DNA of 53,896 nt from Candidatus Nanopelagicales bacterium. GTDB taxonomy: Bacteria; Actinomycetota; Actinomycetes; S36-B12. The notes beneath the pieces were generated by a model. The model was not told the DNA's origin and did not search any database. It saw only the letters and a list, made by a program, of their open reading frames with translations. This document shows, piece by piece, positions 17,037 through 24,844 of the stretch; position 1 is the stretch's first letter; each line of letters starts with the position of its first letter. Position numbers and translations under genes: made by a program. Where the stretch lies: assembly GCA_021741645.1 (NCBI GenBank), contig JAIOXK010000007.1, positions 1 to 53,896 of the forward strand, read 5' to 3'.

Positions 17037-18500
17037 GTGTCTGCTGACGAGATCTCCCGGCCTGTGAGCCTTGGTCGGACGTATCAGGTACGCACCTACG
17101 GCTGCCAGATGAACGTCCACGACTCTGAGCGTCTGACCGGCCTGCTCGAGGATGCGGGCTATGTGGCGGCGCCCGAGGGCGAGCAGGCTGATGTGGTGGT
17201 CTTCAACACCTGCGCCGTTCGCGAGAACGCTGACAATCGGCTCTACGGAAACCTCAGTCACCTGGTTCCGGTCAAGGAGGCGCACCCGGGAATGCAGATC
17301 GCCGTCGGGGGCTGTCTGGCGCAGAAGGATCAGGGCGAGATCGTCAAGAGGGCTCCCTGGGTGGATGTGGTGTTCGGAACGCACAACATCGGCTCGCTGC
17401 CGGTCCTGCTCGAGCGTGCGCGCATCGAGCAGGAGGCGCAGGTGGAGATCGCCGAGTCCTTGGAGGTGTTCCCCTCCTCCCTGCCGACCAAGCGCGACAG
17501 CGCCTACTCGGCCTGGGTGTCCGTCAGCGTCGGCTGCAACAACACGTGCACGTTCTGCATCGTCCCGGCTCTGCGCGGCAAGGAGAAGGATCGTCGGCCC
17601 GGTGACATCCTCAAGGAAATCCACGCTTTGGTGGATGAGGGGGTCCTCGAGATCACGCTCCTGGGCCAGAATGTGAATGCCTATGGTTCGGAGTTCGGTG
17701 ACCGGGAGGCGTTCTCCGCACTGCTGCGTGCCTGTGGCGACGTGGACGGGCTGGAGCGGGTGAGGTTCACGAGTCCGCACCCGCGCGATTTCACCGACGA
17801 CGTCATCGCTGCCATGGCTGAAACGTCCAACGTCATGCCCCAATTGCACATGCCCCTGCAGTCAGGGTCGGACTCCGTGCTGCAGAGGATGCGCCGGTCG
17901 TATCGACAGGAGCGCTACCTCGGGATCATCGATCGAGTCAGGTCTGCCATGCCGGAGGCCGCGATCACGACGGACATCATCGTGGGCTTTCCCGGCGAGA
18001 CGGACGAGGAGTTCGAGGACACACTGCGCGTGGTGCGCGAGGCACGCTTCGCGAGTGCTTACACCTTCCAGTACTCGAAGCGTCCGGGCACACCGGCGGC
18101 CGACATGCCCGATCAGGTACCCAAGGCCGTCGTGCAGGAGAGGTACGAGCGACTGATCGCCGAGGTCAACGACATCGCCTGGCAGGAGAACCAGCGGCTC
18201 GAGGGTCGAGTGCTCGACATCCTTGTTGCGGAGGGCGAGGGCCGCAAGGACGAGCGCACGTTGAGGCTGTCGGGAAGGGCACCGGACAATCGACTGGTGC
18301 ATGTGGCGGTCGATGAGAACGTCGGTGTCCCGCGTCCGGGGGATGTCGTGACCGCTGAAGTGACGTATGCCGCTCCGCACCACCTGGTGGCCGATCGCAT
18401 CCTGTCCGTGCGGCGGACACGCGCAGGAGACGTAGGGGAGCGAGTCAAGCAGGAGGCCACACCGGGTGTCCTGCTCGGGATGCCCTCGCTGCCGTCGTGA
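17037..18500 (+). CDS. miaB: tRNA-2-methylthio-N6-dimethylallyladenosine synthase
   Basis: MiaB methylthiolates i6A37 in tRNAs reading UNN codons. The 487-residue protein has the UPF0004 domain with cysteines in [20 protein letters not shown] and GGCLAQKD, the radical-SAM motif CNNTCTFC near residue 164 followed by [14 protein letters not shown], the [13 protein letters not shown] segment, and a C-terminal TRAM domain. The GTG start is supported by the TAGACT hexamer. It overlaps miaA by 4 bp; the two act in sequence on A37, since MiaA makes the MiaB substrate. Confidence 0.96.
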   Translation: MSADEISRPVSLGRTYQVRTYGCQMNVHDSERLTGLLEDAGYVAAPEGEQADVVVFNTCAVRENADNRLYGNLSHLVPVKEAHPGMQIAVGGCLAQKDQGEIVKRAPWVDVVFGTHNIGSLPVLLERARIEQEAQVEIAESLEVFPSSLPTKRDSAYSAWVSVSVGCNNTCTFCIVPALRGKEKDRRPGDILKEIHALVDEGVLEITLLGQNVNAYGSEFGDREAFSALLRACGDVDGLERVRFTSPHPRDFTDDVIAAMAETSNVMPQLHMPLQSGSDSVLQRMRRSYRQERYLGIIDRVRSAMPEAAITTDIIVGFPGETDEEFEDTLRVVREARFASAYTFQYSKRPGTPAADMPDQVPKAVVQERYERLIAEVNDIAWQENQRLEGRVLDILVAEGEGRKDERTLRLSGRAPDNRLVHVAVDENVGVPRPGDVVTAEVTYAAPHHLVADRILSVRRTRAGDVGERVKQEATPGVLLGMPSLPS

Positions 18501-18525
18501 CCCTCCCTGCAGTCGTGACCCTCCC
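18494..18525. repeat. 14-bp direct duplication at the miaA start
   Basis: GTCGTGACCCTCCC occurs at 18494-18507 and again at 18512-18525, an 18-bp period. Each copy contains a GTG in the miaA frame (18497 and 18515), so the duplicated DNA gives two equivalent candidate starts and repeats the residues VTLPA. Confidence 0.85.
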
Positions 18526-19441
18526 GGCCGCTGTGCCTCTCCTCGCCATCGTCGGACCAACCGCGTCTGGCAAGTCGACCCTGGCCGTGGCAGTCGCCGA
18601 GCAGCGAGCCGGCGAGATCGTCGGCACGGACTCCATGCAGGTGTACCGCGGCATGACGATCGGCACCGCCGCACCGACGGCCGAGGATCGCAGCCGCGTG
18701 CCTCACCACATGGTGGAAGTCTGGGATCCCGATCACCTGGTGACCGTGGCGGAGTTTCAGGCCCACGCGCGGGAGGCCATTGATGAGATCCATGAGCGTG
18801 GGCGACTGCCCGTTGTCGTCGGTGGCAGCGGCCTGTACGTATCCGCCGTGCTCGATGACCTGAGATTCCCGGGGACCGATCCCGCTATTCGTGCGGATCT
18901 GGAGGCTGAGCTGGCTGAGCTGGGATCGGACGCGATGCACCGGCGTCTAGCAGACGTGGACCCGGCCGCGGCCCAGGAGATCCTCCCGTCGAATGGTCGC
19001 AGGATCGTCCGCGCTCTTGAGGTGATAGCGATGACGGGTCAGCCGTTCGCGGCACGTCTTCCGGCTCCGGTCGAGGTCTACCCGTCAATACGCGTGGGTC
19101 TGGACATTGAACGCTCTCGGCTGGACGAGCGCATCGCCGAACGCGTGGAGGGAATGTGGGAGGAAGGTTTCGTCGACGAGGTGAGAGGGCTGGCCTCCCG
19201 AGGCCTGAGTGCGACTCCCACGGCCTCCCGAGCGCTCGGGTATCAGCAGGTCCTGGCGTGTCTGGCGGGTGATCTCACCGAGACGCAGGCGCGGGAGGAG
19301 ACGATCGCGGCCACGCGGAGGTTCGCTCGCCGTCAGCAGCGGTGGTTTCGCCGCGATGAGCGAATAACGTGGCTGCCCTACGACTCGTCGTCGCTCCTGG
19401 ACGACGTCCGTGCGCTGCTGGACGGGTCCACCGAGACGTAG
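18497..19441 (+). CDS. miaA: tRNA dimethylallyltransferase
   Basis: MiaA transfers the dimethylallyl group to N6 of A37 in tRNA. The 314-residue protein shows the P-loop GPTASGKST at about residues 20-28, the substrate segment [30 protein letters not shown], the [14 protein letters not shown] motif, and the end motif [15 protein letters not shown]. Two in-frame GTGs (18497, overlapping the miaB stop; 18515) lie in a small duplication, and either could be used. The 3' end overlaps the opposing LmbE gene by 64 bp. Confidence 0.95.
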   Translation: MTLPAVVTLPAAVPLLAIVGPTASGKSTLAVAVAEQRAGEIVGTDSMQVYRGMTIGTAAPTAEDRSRVPHHMVEVWDPDHLVTVAEFQAHAREAIDEIHERGRLPVVVGGSGLYVSAVLDDLRFPGTDPAIRADLEAELAELGSDAMHRRLADVDPAAAQEILPSNGRRIVRALEVIAMTGQPFAARLPAPVEVYPSIRVGLDIERSRLDERIAERVEGMWEEGFVDEVRGLASRGLSATPTASRALGYQQVLACLAGDLTETQAREETIAATRRFARRQQRWFRRDERITWLPYDSSSLLDDVRALLDGSTET

Positions 19442-20175
19442 TACTCCGTGCCGAGGAGCAGGGTCCGAACGGGACCTGGCAGCCGGGTGAGCACGGCGAG
19501 AGTTCGAGTGGTGCCGTCTGCAGTGGCCTGCGATGCGTGGGCGCGCAGGGCGGCCACCTTCGCCGAGAGTTGAGGTCGGACGTTCACCCGGTGGGTGATC
19601 TCCTGAGCCGGCGTCCACGCCTCGGCGAAGGTGGCGGGGTCGAACTCCGTCGGCGTCAGGCCCGAGTGCGCGGCCCATCTCGTCGCCCTGGCAATCGGTT
19701 CGCGCGGCAAGGTTGCCTCGAACAGTCGTGTGGGCCGAGCTGTCAGGGCGTGCGCGCTGCGCACCGCACGATGCACCTGGACGTGATCGGGATGTCCGTA
19801 GCCGCCTGCGGCGTCGTAGCCCACCAGAATGTCGGCGCTCTCCTCGTCGCAGATCTCGGCGATCCGTCGACCCACTTGAAAGCGTCCGTGATGGCATAGG
19901 CCGTCGGGATTCTCCCCGTGGAGTCCGGAGTCTGGATAGCCGAGCAGGACGGTGCGGGAGACGCCCAAGGCATCCGCAGAGACCGCCAGTTCCTCACGTC
20001 TGAGCTCGCCCAGATCCGCCGTGAGGGTCGAGGCAGCCAATCCGGCCTCCCCATCGGTGGCGACGATGAGGACGACACGGTGACCCTCCTGGGCTGCCTT
20101 GGCCATGGTGCCCGCGGTCAGCAGGGCCTCATCGTCAGGATGGGCATGCACGAAGACCAGGGTTCGGGCGGACAT
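19378..20175 (-). CDS. LmbE/PIG-L-family zinc deacetylase
   Basis: The 265-residue protein carries the family's zinc-binding motif HAHPDDEALLTAG (residues 9-21) and the third-ligand motif GYGHPDHVQVHRAV near 122. Relatives include MshB (GlcNAc-inositol deacetylase of mycothiol synthesis) and Mca (mycothiol conjugate amidase). The sequence alone does not decide between these and other N-acetylglucosamine deacetylases. The ATG at 20175 is chosen because CAGAAT lies six bases upstream; longer in-frame starts lack support. It diverges from a glycosyltransferase 57 bases away and overlaps miaA tail to tail by 64 bp. Confidence 0.82.
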   Translation of the reverse strand: MSARTLVFVHAHPDDEALLTAGTMAKAAQEGHRVVLIVATDGEAGLAASTLTADLGELRREELAVSADALGVSRTVLLGYPDSGLHGENPDGLCHHGRFQVGRRIAEICDEESADILVGYDAAGGYGHPDHVQVHRAVRSAHALTARPTRLFEATLPREPIARATRWAAHSGLTPTEFDPATFAEAWTPAQEITHRVNVRPQLSAKVAALRAHASQATADGTTRTLAVLTRLPGPVRTLLLGTEYYVSVDPSSSARTSSRSDDES

Positions 20176-20181
20176 GCAGGC

Positions 20182-20224
20182 ATTCTGGCGCAGTGTCGCT
20201 CCATGCCGGCCAGTGGCGTACCGT
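20182..20224. promoter_or_regulatory. Divergent leaderless promoters for LmbE and GT4 genes
   Basis: On the minus strand CAGAAT (20187-20182) ends six bases before the LmbE ATG. On the plus strand TACCGT (20219-20224) ends eight bases before the glycosyltransferase GTG. The two starts are only 57 bp apart, so the transcripts share one small control region. Confidence 0.45.
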
Positions 20225-20232
20225 CCTGACGC

Positions 20233-21351
20233 GTGAGGATCGCCCACGTCAGTGACTGCTACGCCCCGCGTACCGGCGGAATCGAGTCTCAGGTGCGTTC
20301 ACTTGCCCTGCAGCAGCAGGCGGCGGGACATGACCTGCGGATTATCACAGCCACGCCCGGCCATGAGGGCGTCTTCGCCGGTATCGACGAGGTCGACGGC
20401 CTGCGCGTGCATCGAGTGGCGGCGCGAGTGCCCTTCGAGCTGCCGGTGCACCCCCGCACGCGCCTGGAGGTTGGGAGGGTCCTCGACGATGAGCCGGTCG
20501 ATGCGGTCCATGTGCATGCCGGCGTGGTGTCGCCCTTCGCGTGGGGAGCCGTCAGAGCAGCGCGGGAGCGCCGGGTGCCCGTGGTTGTCACGGTGCACAG
20601 CGTGTGGGGTCCGGTGGCTGGTCCGGCTTTCAGCCTGTCGGACGCTCTGGCTCACTGGTCTCGGTGGGGCGTCACCTTCAGTGCCGTCAGCCGGCTTGCC
20701 GCGGATCAGATAGCACGCGCCGTGCCCGATGTCGGGGAGGTGCTGGTCATCCCGAATGGCATCGACGCCAGCCAGTGGCAGGTGGCGCACGCGGGCGCTG
20801 GCACGGATCGGCTGCGCGTGGTCACGGTCATGCGCCTGGCACCACGCAAGCGGACGATGCCCTTGCTGCGGATCATCGCCCGGGCGCGGCGCGAGCTCGA
20901 CGGCAGAGTCGACGTGTCGGCGACGATCGTGGGGGATGGGCCTGTTCTTGAACGAGCACGCAGCTACGTCAGACGGAACGGTCTTGAGGAGGCGGTCCAA
21001 CTCACGGGGCGGTTGAACCGAGAGGGCGTGCGGCAGGTCCTGGGCTCATCGGATGTCTACGTGCAGCCGTCCGTTCGTGAATCCTTCGGCTTAGCGGCAC
21101 TGGAGGCACGCACGGCCGGGCTTCCTGTGATCGTTCGGTCCCAGTCCGGCAGCACCCAGTTCATCCATGATCAGGTGGAGGGCCTCGTGGTCGATGACGA
21201 TGCAGGCGTGGTGCGTGCGCTCGTACGGCTTGGGCACGACCGCGACCTCCTTGACTCCATCACCCGGCACAACCAGATGACACCACCGGCAGAGGTGTGG
21301 CCGCAGGTGCTGGAGTCGGTCACGAGTGCTTACCGGCGCGCTGGCGCCTGA
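20233..21351 (+). CDS. GT4-family glycosyltransferase
   Basis: The 372-residue protein is a GT-B fold, family-4 type enzyme. The N-terminal domain opens with RIAHVSDCYAPRTGGIESQV, the Gly-rich acceptor-side motif. The C-terminal nucleotide-sugar domain contains VVTVMRLAPRKR, IVGDGP and the EX7E motif in RESFGLAALEARTAGLP near residue 278. PimA-like, PimB-like and MshA-like enzymes all belong to this family, and the exact donor and acceptor cannot be assigned; it lacks the longer N-terminal signature expected of MshA. The divergent LmbE deacetylase suggests a shared amino-sugar substrate (inference). Confidence 0.82.
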   Translation: MRIAHVSDCYAPRTGGIESQVRSLALQQQAAGHDLRIITATPGHEGVFAGIDEVDGLRVHRVAARVPFELPVHPRTRLEVGRVLDDEPVDAVHVHAGVVSPFAWGAVRAARERRVPVVVTVHSVWGPVAGPAFSLSDALAHWSRWGVTFSAVSRLAADQIARAVPDVGEVLVIPNGIDASQWQVAHAGAGTDRLRVVTVMRLAPRKRTMPLLRIIARARRELDGRVDVSATIVGDGPVLERARSYVRRNGLEEAVQLTGRLNREGVRQVLGSSDVYVQPSVRESFGLAALEARTAGLPVIVRSQSGSTQFIHDQVEGLVVDDDAGVVRALVRLGHDRDLLDSITRHNQMTPPAEVWPQVLESVTSAYRRAGA

Positions 21352-21391
21352 GGGTCGGCTCGCGCCTGAGCAGTGTTTTGCCCTTGAGCAC

Positions 21392-21397
21392 TAGGGT
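21392..21397 (+). promoter_or_regulatory. Probable -10 of a leaderless dapF promoter
   Basis: TAGGGT ends six bases before the dapF GTG; there is no Shine-Dalgarno sequence. Confidence 0.5.
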
Positions 21398-21403
21398 GAC
21401 GGA

Positions 21404-22249
21404 GTGACGCGACTCAATGAGATCCCCTTCGTCAAGGGGCATGGCACGGGCAATGACTTCGTGCTCATCCCTGATCTTGACGGACGCCGCGGCCTGTCTG
21501 TCGATCAGGTGAGATGGCTGTGTGATCGACGTCGTGGCATCGGTGGTGACGGGGTCCTTCGTGTGGTCCGCACGGAGCACATGCCGGAGTTTGCCGAGTG
21601 GTCTGGGATCGCCGAGTTCTTCATGGACTACCGCAATTCCGATGGCACGGTCGCCGAGATGTGCGGGAACGGGGCGCGGGTCTTCGTGCGTTACCTCCGT
21701 GCCACCGGCTTGATCACCGATGACGAGATCGTGATCGGCACTCGGGGCGGACTCCGCACCGCGATCCTGCGAGGTGACGGCATCATCACGATCGACATGG
21801 GTGCCGCGCACACGGCGGAGGCGGACGTGACGGTGAGGGCAAACGGCCACGAGTGGTCGGCGGTACCGGTGTTCGCGCCCAATCCGCACGCGGTCACCTT
21901 CATCGAGGCACTCTCGGAGGCGGGCGATCTATCCCAGCCCCCCGAGGTGCGTTCCGGCGACCTGTTCCCCAGTGGGACCAACGTTGAATTCGTCGTGCCC
22001 GAGGGTGAGCGGCATGTGAGCATGCGTGTGCACGAGCGAGGAGTGGGCGAGACCCACTCGTGCGGAACAGGTGCGTGCGCCGTGGCGTGGGCGGCTCGTC
22101 GCCGAGACGGCGTCGAGGGCGGCGACACGACCTACCGCGTGGATGTCCCGGGCGGAACGCTGGAAGTCACCGAGACGGCGGCCGGGGCCCTGCTGCTCAC
22201 TGGGCCCGCGGATCTGGTGGCCAAGGGCAACGTGCTGCTGCCGCTCTAG
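21404..22249 (+). CDS. dapF: Diaminopimelate epimerase
   Basis: DapF interconverts LL- and meso-diaminopimelate for lysine and peptidoglycan. The 281-residue protein has the N-terminal KGHGTGNDFVLI motif, the first catalytic cysteine in EMCGNGARVF near residue 86 and the second in SCGTGACAVA near 223. The GTG start is supported by the -10 six bases upstream. Its TAG stop shares the palindrome CTAG with the stop of the opposing aldo/keto reductase gene, a 4-bp tail-to-tail overlap. It belongs to the same pathway as the dapA at the left edge. Confidence 0.96.
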   Translation: MTRLNEIPFVKGHGTGNDFVLIPDLDGRRGLSVDQVRWLCDRRRGIGGDGVLRVVRTEHMPEFAEWSGIAEFFMDYRNSDGTVAEMCGNGARVFVRYLRATGLITDDEIVIGTRGGLRTAILRGDGIITIDMGAAHTAEADVTVRANGHEWSAVPVFAPNPHAVTFIEALSEAGDLSQPPEVRSGDLFPSGTNVEFVVPEGERHVSMRVHERGVGETHSCGTGACAVAWAARRRDGVEGGDTTYRVDVPGGTLEVTETAAGALLLTGPADLVAKGNVLLPL

Positions 22250-23220
22250 TCCTGCGGCGGCGTCTCACCGTAGGCGTGCGGTCGCCCATACCGGTCACCC
22301 TGGAAGCCCTGCATCAGATCAGCGATCTCGTCGACCTCATCGCGCTCCAGGACCATCCGGGCTGCCTCGGCATTCGCTGCCAGATGGTCGGGGCTTCTGG
22401 TGCCTGGGATGGGAACCACGTCTTCGCCCTGGGCCAGTAGCCAGGCCAGTGCCAGCTGTGCGGCCGTGCAGCCTCGGGCGGATGCCGCCACCTGCAGGCG
22501 CTCCACGATGCTGCGGTTGTGATCGAAGTTCTCGGCCGAGAATCGAGGTCCGGACCGTCGATGGTCATTGGCCGCCAGGTCGGCTGTCGAGCTCAGCCCG
22601 CCTGTGAGCATGCCGCGACCGAGCGGGCTGTAGGGCACGATGCCGATTCCCAAGGCGCGAGCAACGGGAGCCACCTCCGACTCGAGGTCGCGGGACCACA
22701 GTGACCATTCACTCTGCACGGCTGCGATGGGGTGAGTGGCGTGGGCGCGACGCAGGGTGGTCGAACTGGCCTCGCACAATCCCAGGTGACGCACCTTGCC
22801 CGCGGCGACGATCTCGGCCATCGCCCCGATGGTCTCCTCGATCGGCAGGGTCGGGTCGACTCGGTGCACGTACCAGAGGTCGATGTGGTCGACACCCAGC
22901 CGACGAAGACTTCCGTCGATGGCACGTCGGGCCTGGTCGGGTCCGGCCGAAACGGAGCCGTCGGGCTCGAACCCGAACTTGGTGGCGATGGTGATGTCGT
23001 CGCGGTGGGCCGCGAGCATCGGGGCGAGGAGCTCCTCGTTGGCACCGTTGCCGTAGATCTCTGCGGTATCCCAGAACGTGATGCCCAGATCCAAGGCGCG
23101 GGTCAGGGTCGCGCGCGCCTGGTCTGGATCGGCCGGGCCGTAGACCGAGGACATCACCATGCATCCGAGGCCGATCGAACTGACGGTCAGACCGGATGTG
23201 CCGAGAGCGCGCTGGTTCAT
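22246..23220 (-). CDS. Aldo/keto reductase
   Basis: The 324-residue protein is an NADPH-dependent TIM-barrel oxidoreductase of the AKR family. Typical segments are the N-terminal LGTSGLTVSSIGLGCM, the catalytic Asp/Tyr region ITFWDTAEIYGNGANEELL (residues 48-66), Lys in TIATKFGF, and the active-site His in IDLWYVHRVDP. The C-terminal cofactor loop reads VPIPGTRSPDHLAANAEAA. It resembles the AKR13/YajO group. A TAGGCT -10 precedes the ATG by six bases. Substrate is unknown and the neighbours give no clue. Confidence 0.88.
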   Translation of the reverse strand: MNQRALGTSGLTVSSIGLGCMVMSSVYGPADPDQARATLTRALDLGITFWDTAEIYGNGANEELLAPMLAAHRDDITIATKFGFEPDGSVSAGPDQARRAIDGSLRRLGVDHIDLWYVHRVDPTLPIEETIGAMAEIVAAGKVRHLGLCEASSTTLRRAHATHPIAAVQSEWSLWSRDLESEVAPVARALGIGIVPYSPLGRGMLTGGLSSTADLAANDHRRSGPRFSAENFDHNRSIVERLQVAASARGCTAAQLALAWLLAQGEDVVPIPGTRSPDHLAANAEAARMVLERDEVDEIADLMQGFQGDRYGRPHAYGETPPQD

Positions 23221-23226
23221 GCCGCG

Positions 23227-23232
23227 AGCCTA
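23227..23232 (-). promoter_or_regulatory. Probable -10 of the aldo/keto reductase gene
   Basis: On the minus strand TAGGCT ends six bases before the ATG at 23220. The hexamer sits in the palindrome GCCTAGGC. Confidence 0.45.
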
Positions 23233-23266
23233 GGCGTGCGACCGATGGTGTCCTGCAGGTGATCGC

Positions 23267-24844
23267 ATGACACCCTTGGGCCTGATGAGCACCCTCGGTC
23301 ACGACCCAGCCTCACTGCAGGCGGATTCAGCCTCGCGGCAAGACGACCCAGCCTCGCGGCAAGACGATCCAGCCTCGCGGCAAGAGGCCTGGGCCGAGGA
23401 CGATCCCTCGACACGCGAGCGTGACTCCACGGTGGGGGAGTACGAGCTCCAGGAGCGCGCGGCCCTCCGCCGTGTGGCCGGACTGTCGACCGAGCTGGAG
23501 GACGTCAGTGAGGTCGAGTACCGCCAGGTCCGTCTCGAGCGGGTAGTCCTTGCCGGCGTATGGACCGACGGCACGGTGGCACACGCAGAGCGGAGCATGC
23601 GCGAACTGGCACTCCTCGCGGAGACCGCAGGGTCGGCCGTGCTTGAGGGCGTGATCCAGCGGCGGGAGTCGCCCGACCCGGCTACCTACCTCGGATCAGG
23701 CAAGGCCCGTGAGCTCCGCGACATCGTGGTCGCGACCGGAGCGGACACCGTGATCTGCGACGGTGAGCTGACTCCGGGCCAGCTGCGCAAGCTCGAGGAG
23801 GTGGTCAAGGTCAAGGTGGTCGACCGCACGTGGCTGATCCTCGACATCTTCGCCCAGCATGCTCGCAGTCGAGAGGGCAAGGCGCAGGTCAGCCTGGCCC
23901 AGATGCAGTACCTGCTGCCACGTCTGCGCGGCTGGGGTGAGTCCCTGTCCCGTCAGGGTGGTGGTGCTGGCGGTGGTGGATCCGGCGGCGGCGGTGTTGG
24001 CACTCGCGGGCCGGGTGAGACGAAGATCGAGACGGATCGGCGTCGCATCCGCGCGCAGATGTCCAAGTTGCGCAAGCAGATCGCCGAGATGGAGAAGGCG
24101 CGATCCACGCAACGAGCATCGCGTCGCAAATCGGGTGTCCCCAGGGTCGCGATCGCCGGATACACCAACGCCGGGAAGTCCAGCCTGCTCAATCGGATCA
24201 CCGGTGCGGGAGTGCTCGTCGAGAACGCACTCTTCGCGACATTGGATCCGACGGTCCGCAAGGCGAGGACTCCGAGCGGACGAGAGTTCACGATCGCCGA
24301 CACCGTGGGATTCGTCCGCCATCTGCCGCATCAGCTCGTGGAGGCCTTTCGCTCGACGCTGGAGGAGGTGGCTGACGCCGACCTGATCCTGCATGTGGTC
24401 GATGGCTCGGACGAGGCTCCGGAGGAGCAGATCGCCGCCGTTCGCGAAGTCCTCGCCGAGGTGGGGGCTACGGGAATTCCCGAACTCATCGTGATCAACA
24501 AGGCGGACATCGCCGATCCGGATGCTCTGGCGAGCTTGGCGCGACGTGAGCCGCACTCGCTCGTGGTGTCGGCGCGTACCGGTGCAGGGTTCGAGGAGTT
24601 GCTCTCAGCGATCGAGCTCGACCTGCCGGCCGGTCTGGTGGATGTCGAGGTCCTCGTGCCCTACTCGCGTGGTGATCTGATGAGTCGAGCGCATCGAACC
24701 GGCGAGGTGTTGAGTGAGACGCATGACGAGCAGGGGACCTGGCTGAAGGCGCGAGTCCCGGAGTCCCTGGCAGCGGAACTGCACGAGGTCGGCTCGGAGG
24801 TCGGCTCAGATAGCGGCTCGGACGGCGGCCCGGATGGTGGGTAG
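23267..24844 (+). CDS. hflX: Ribosome-associated GTPase HflX
   Basis: HflX binds the 50S subunit and splits stalled ribosomes. The 525-residue protein has the HflX N-terminal domain (DPATYLGSGKARELRD, LTPGQLRKLEE, VVDRTWLILDIFAQHARS), the Gly-rich linker before GTRGPGETKIETDRRRI, then the G domain: G1 GYTNAGKSSLLN near residue 300, G3 DTVGFVRHLP, G4 NKAD and G5 VSARTG. The first 45 residues contain a repeated ASRQD unit and vary in type from the rest. ATG 23267 or ATG 23285 (giving MSTLGHDP) could be the start. The 3' end overlaps the helicase gene by 11 bp. Confidence 0.93.
   Translation: MTPLGLMSTLGHDPASLQADSASRQDDPASRQDDPASRQEAWAEDDPSTRERDSTVGEYELQERAALRRVAGLSTELEDVSEVEYRQVRLERVVLAGVWTDGTVAHAERSMRELALLAETAGSAVLEGVIQRRESPDPATYLGSGKARELRDIVVATGADTVICDGELTPGQLRKLEEVVKVKVVDRTWLILDIFAQHARSREGKAQVSLAQMQYLLPRLRGWGESLSRQGGGAGGGGSGGGGVGTRGPGETKIETDRRRIRAQMSKLRKQIAEMEKARSTQRASRRKSGVPRVAIAGYTNAGKSSLLNRITGAGVLVENALFATLDPTVRKARTPSGREFTIADTVGFVRHLPHQLVEAFRSTLEEVADADLILHVVDGSDEAPEEQIAAVREVLAEVGATGIPELIVINKADIADPDALASLARREPHSLVVSARTGAGFEELLSAIELDLPAGLVDVEVLVPYSRGDLMSRAHRTGEVLSETHDEQGTWLKARVPESLAAELHEVGSEVGSDSGSDGGPDGG
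23303..23386 (+). repeat. Four 21-bp in-frame repeats in the hflX N-terminus
   Basis: Units at 23303, 23324, 23345 and 23366 encode DPASLQA, DSASRQD, DPASRQD and DPASRQE. The last three are nearly identical at DNA level. The repeat keeps the frame and lies in a polar extension before the conserved HflX domain, so it is probably tolerated slippage rather than a functional motif. Confidence 0.88.

Noticed and set aside
19378-21351. mshB-mshA mycothiol synthesis pair
   Set aside because: The deacetylase and glycosyltransferase belong to the right superfamilies, but the diagnostic MshA N-terminal signature is absent and MshB/Mca cannot be told apart by eye.
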